From: Thiotrichales bacterium
GTDB lineage: Bacteria; Pseudomonadota; Gammaproteobacteria; Francisellales; CACEW01
Reading direction: 5' to 3'
NCBI GenBank assembly: GCA_947476405.1
Contig: CANJQG010000028.1
Location: 1 to 23,280, forward strand
DNA: 23,280 nucleotides
The notes beneath the pieces are model-generated. The model was not told the origin of the DNA and did no database searches. It saw only the letters and a list, made by a program, of their open reading frames with translations. Below, piece after piece: positions 21,915 to 23,280 of the stretch (position 1 is the first letter of the stretch; each line of letters starts with the position of its first letter). The position numbers and the translations under genes are program-made.

Positions 21915-23023
21915 TAATTTTCCTCCTTAATGCCATAACGGACTTCCAGCCACATGTTTGTCACTTGCTGCATGACATTGGGGGGGGGCGTCATCACGAG
22001 AAATAAATGTTGATCAATAAATTGATCGGAAGGGTAGACATTCGTCTGATTAAAAAGCGGGTTCAAATAGGGTTTGGAGGCAGGGACCTCATTGGGTGTA
22101 AAAATGATATTGCTAGTTGCGGCTGCATTTTTGGGAATTAATAAGGTGTTGATGAGTTGATACGTGGCATCAGGGTGAGGTGCATCTATAGGAATGGCCA
22201 TCATATCAATTTCGATCGGTGCGCCGCTTTTGGGAATGATATATTGAATATTGATATTTTTGTGGGCTGCTGCTGCAAATTGTTGCGCGCGAATGACGTC
22301 CCCTGAATAGCCCACCACCAGGCAAAGATTGCCGCTGGCTAAGTCAAAAATATAATTAGAATTGCTGAAATAAGTGAGGTAAGGTCTTATTTTTAATAAA
22401 TAATCAGTGGCTTTTTGAAAATCAGCTAGATTTTGGCTGTTTGGATTCAAGCCTAAATAATGCAGGGTAATAGCATAAATAATCAGCGGGGTGTCATAAA
22501 AGGAGACGCCGCAACTTTGTAGTTTAGCCAGATATTTTGGGTTTAAGGCAAACTTCCAGTCATTAATATCAACATTGGGCCCCAGTACTTTTCTGACTTC
22601 ATCGACGTTATAGCCAATGCCAATAGTCCCCCAGTCATAAATAATACCATATTGATTGCCAGGATCAACCGTTGCTGTTTTTTTGAGAAGTGCAGGGCTT
22701 AAGTTTTTATAATTAGGGATTTTTATTTTATCTAGAGGCTGAAATAATCCGGCTTGTATTTCAATTTGCATATCACGTAAAGTAGGGACAACCAAGTCTA
22801 GACCATTGTTTTTTTGAAGGAGCCTGGCTTTTAGCATATCTTCGTCACTAAAAAAAGTTTGATTGACTTGAATGCCTGTTTGATTTTCAAAATGGCTTAC
22901 AACGCCTGGATCAATCCACATCGCCCAGTTTAAAAAATTCACTTCATTTTCGGAGTCCGCAAAAATAGCGCTACTGAGGCATGATAAAATGCCTGCAACC
23001 ATCAGGCGGATAAGGGGGTTCAA
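21914..23023 (-). CDS. potD: Polyamine-binding periplasmic protein PotD/PotF type
   Basis: 369 residues. The periplasmic solute-binding protein captures spermidine or putrescine for PotABC. A signal peptide spans residues 1-22 (hydrophobic core MVAGILSCLSSA, cut after AIFA). The mature start EVNFLNWAMWIDPGVVSHFE matches the PotD/PotF family, and ...YDWGTIGIGYN and VVGYSGDV are ligand-region motifs. Substrate preference cannot be told. It starts at TTG 23023, supported by GAGGTAA about 9 nt upstream; ATG 23002 is the alternative. As first gene of the operon the order is potDABC, unlike E. coli potABCD. A run of nine C (plus-strand G at 21980-21988) encodes TPPPN near the C-terminus. Confidence 0.92.
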   Translation of the reverse strand: MNPLIRLMVAGILSCLSSAIFADSENEVNFLNWAMWIDPGVVSHFENQTGIQVNQTFFSDEDMLKARLLQKNNGLDLVVPTLRDMQIEIQAGLFQPLDKIKIPNYKNLSPALLKKTATVDPGNQYGIIYDWGTIGIGYNVDEVRKVLGPNVDINDWKFALNPKYLAKLQSCGVSFYDTPLIIYAITLHYLGLNPNSQNLADFQKATDYLLKIRPYLTYFSNSNYIFDLASGNLCLVVGYSGDVIRAQQFAAAAHKNINIQYIIPKSGAPIEIDMMAIPIDAPHPDATYQLINTLLIPKNAAATSNIIFTPNEVPASKPYLNPLFNQTNVYPSDQFIDQHLFLVMTPPPNVMQQVTNMWLEVRYGIKEEN

Positions 23024-23057
23024 TCCAGGTTACCTCACGCTCAAAAATCTCATGCGA

Positions 23058-23086
23058 TTTATACCATTATTTTTCTTGATTCACAA
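23058..23086 (-). promoter_or_regulatory. Promoter of the potDABC operon
   Basis: On the minus strand TTGTGA (23086-23081), 17 nt and TATAAA (23063-23058), preceded by TGG. Matches are 4/6 and 5/6 at optimal spacing, about 35 nt upstream of the potD start. Confidence 0.55.
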
Positions 23087-23235
23087 GGGCTGTTCTTTCT
23101 TTTGTTCCACCCCGCCCTTTTATTTTGACAAAATGAGCCTCTTGCAATATTCAGCAAGTGAGCGAATTTATTAATTCAGGGAAAGTAAAAATAATCAAAA
23201 AAAGAGGGCTGAACACGGCATAATTGCTGACTTTG

Positions 23236-23275
23236 TGGTATAATTAGTTTGCGAAAACAATTTACCTAAGGAGGT
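23236..23275 (+). promoter_or_regulatory. Extended -10 promoter and strong Shine-Dalgarno for the next gene
   Basis: TG-g-TATAAT (23236-23244) is a perfect extended -10 element without a good -35. TAAGGAGGT lies near 23267-23275, five bases before the window edge. A well-expressed plus-strand gene should begin just outside; its identity cannot be seen. Confidence 0.6.
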
Positions 23276-23280
23276 CAGCA

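Noticed and set aside
23085..23119. AAGGGC/GCCCTT inverted repeat upstream of potD
   Set aside because: 6-bp arms with a 23-nt loop; could be chance, and overlaps the potD -35 only at its edge.

Overview
The window looks like a gammaproteobacterial chromosome, probably from the Legionella/Coxiella-like (host-associated) side of the class. The backbone has moderate to low GC and carries close relatives of smpB, ratA, rnfH, pyrG, nagZ, trmL, dus, a lol exporter and a pot operon. A Pht-like MFS permease, a lone Hcp-like protein and a small eukaryotic-type kinase also fit this lifestyle. The taxonomic placement is inferred from protein character only.

Positions 1-4482 are clearly different: very GC-rich, with long G runs and unrelated codon use. 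This block holds two tandem paralogous genes. Each encodes a ~430-residue N-terminal module that I do not recognise, followed by an OTU-type cysteine-protease domain. The first (218-2116) is intact and has Asp/Cys/His. The second (2383-4259) is split by a one-base frameshift at a G7 tract, and its catalytic Cys is replaced by Ser. Each gene is followed directly by a ~220-bp element that is about 90% identical between copies, far more conserved than the proteins. This acquired unit of effector-like gene plus conserved 3' element is the most unusual part of the window. The 4483-5071 stretch is a gene-poor border that ends in a good promoter.

The 5072-9353 region holds a Pht-like MFS permease, a convergent overlapping DusB-like tRNA-dihydrouridine synthase, then nagZ and an MscS-type channel in one operon. 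On the minus strand, 10832 down to 9298 is a four-gene operon: two small unknown proteins, a DUF1289 protein and trmL. smpB (minus) and ratA-rnfH (plus) are divergent, and pyrG converges on rnfH. A small acidic repeat protein precedes a single-permease lol operon (LolF-type permease plus LolD).

From 16375, an Hcp-like T6SS tube protein and a minimal Ser/Thr kinase form a two-gene unit, followed by an MFS transporter with a coiled-coil tail. The convergent minus-strand operon potD-potA-potB-potC (23023 down to 19061) encodes a complete polyamine ABC importer with tightly overlapping genes. The window ends in a promoter and a near-perfect Shine-Dalgarno for a plus-strand gene just outside.

Much of the coding content concerns envelope and nutrient uptake (NagZ, MscS, Lol, Pot, two MFS) and translation quality or tRNA modification (SmpB, RatA, Dus, TrmL). 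The secretion-linked or host-directed candidates are the OTU proteins, Hcp and the kinase.
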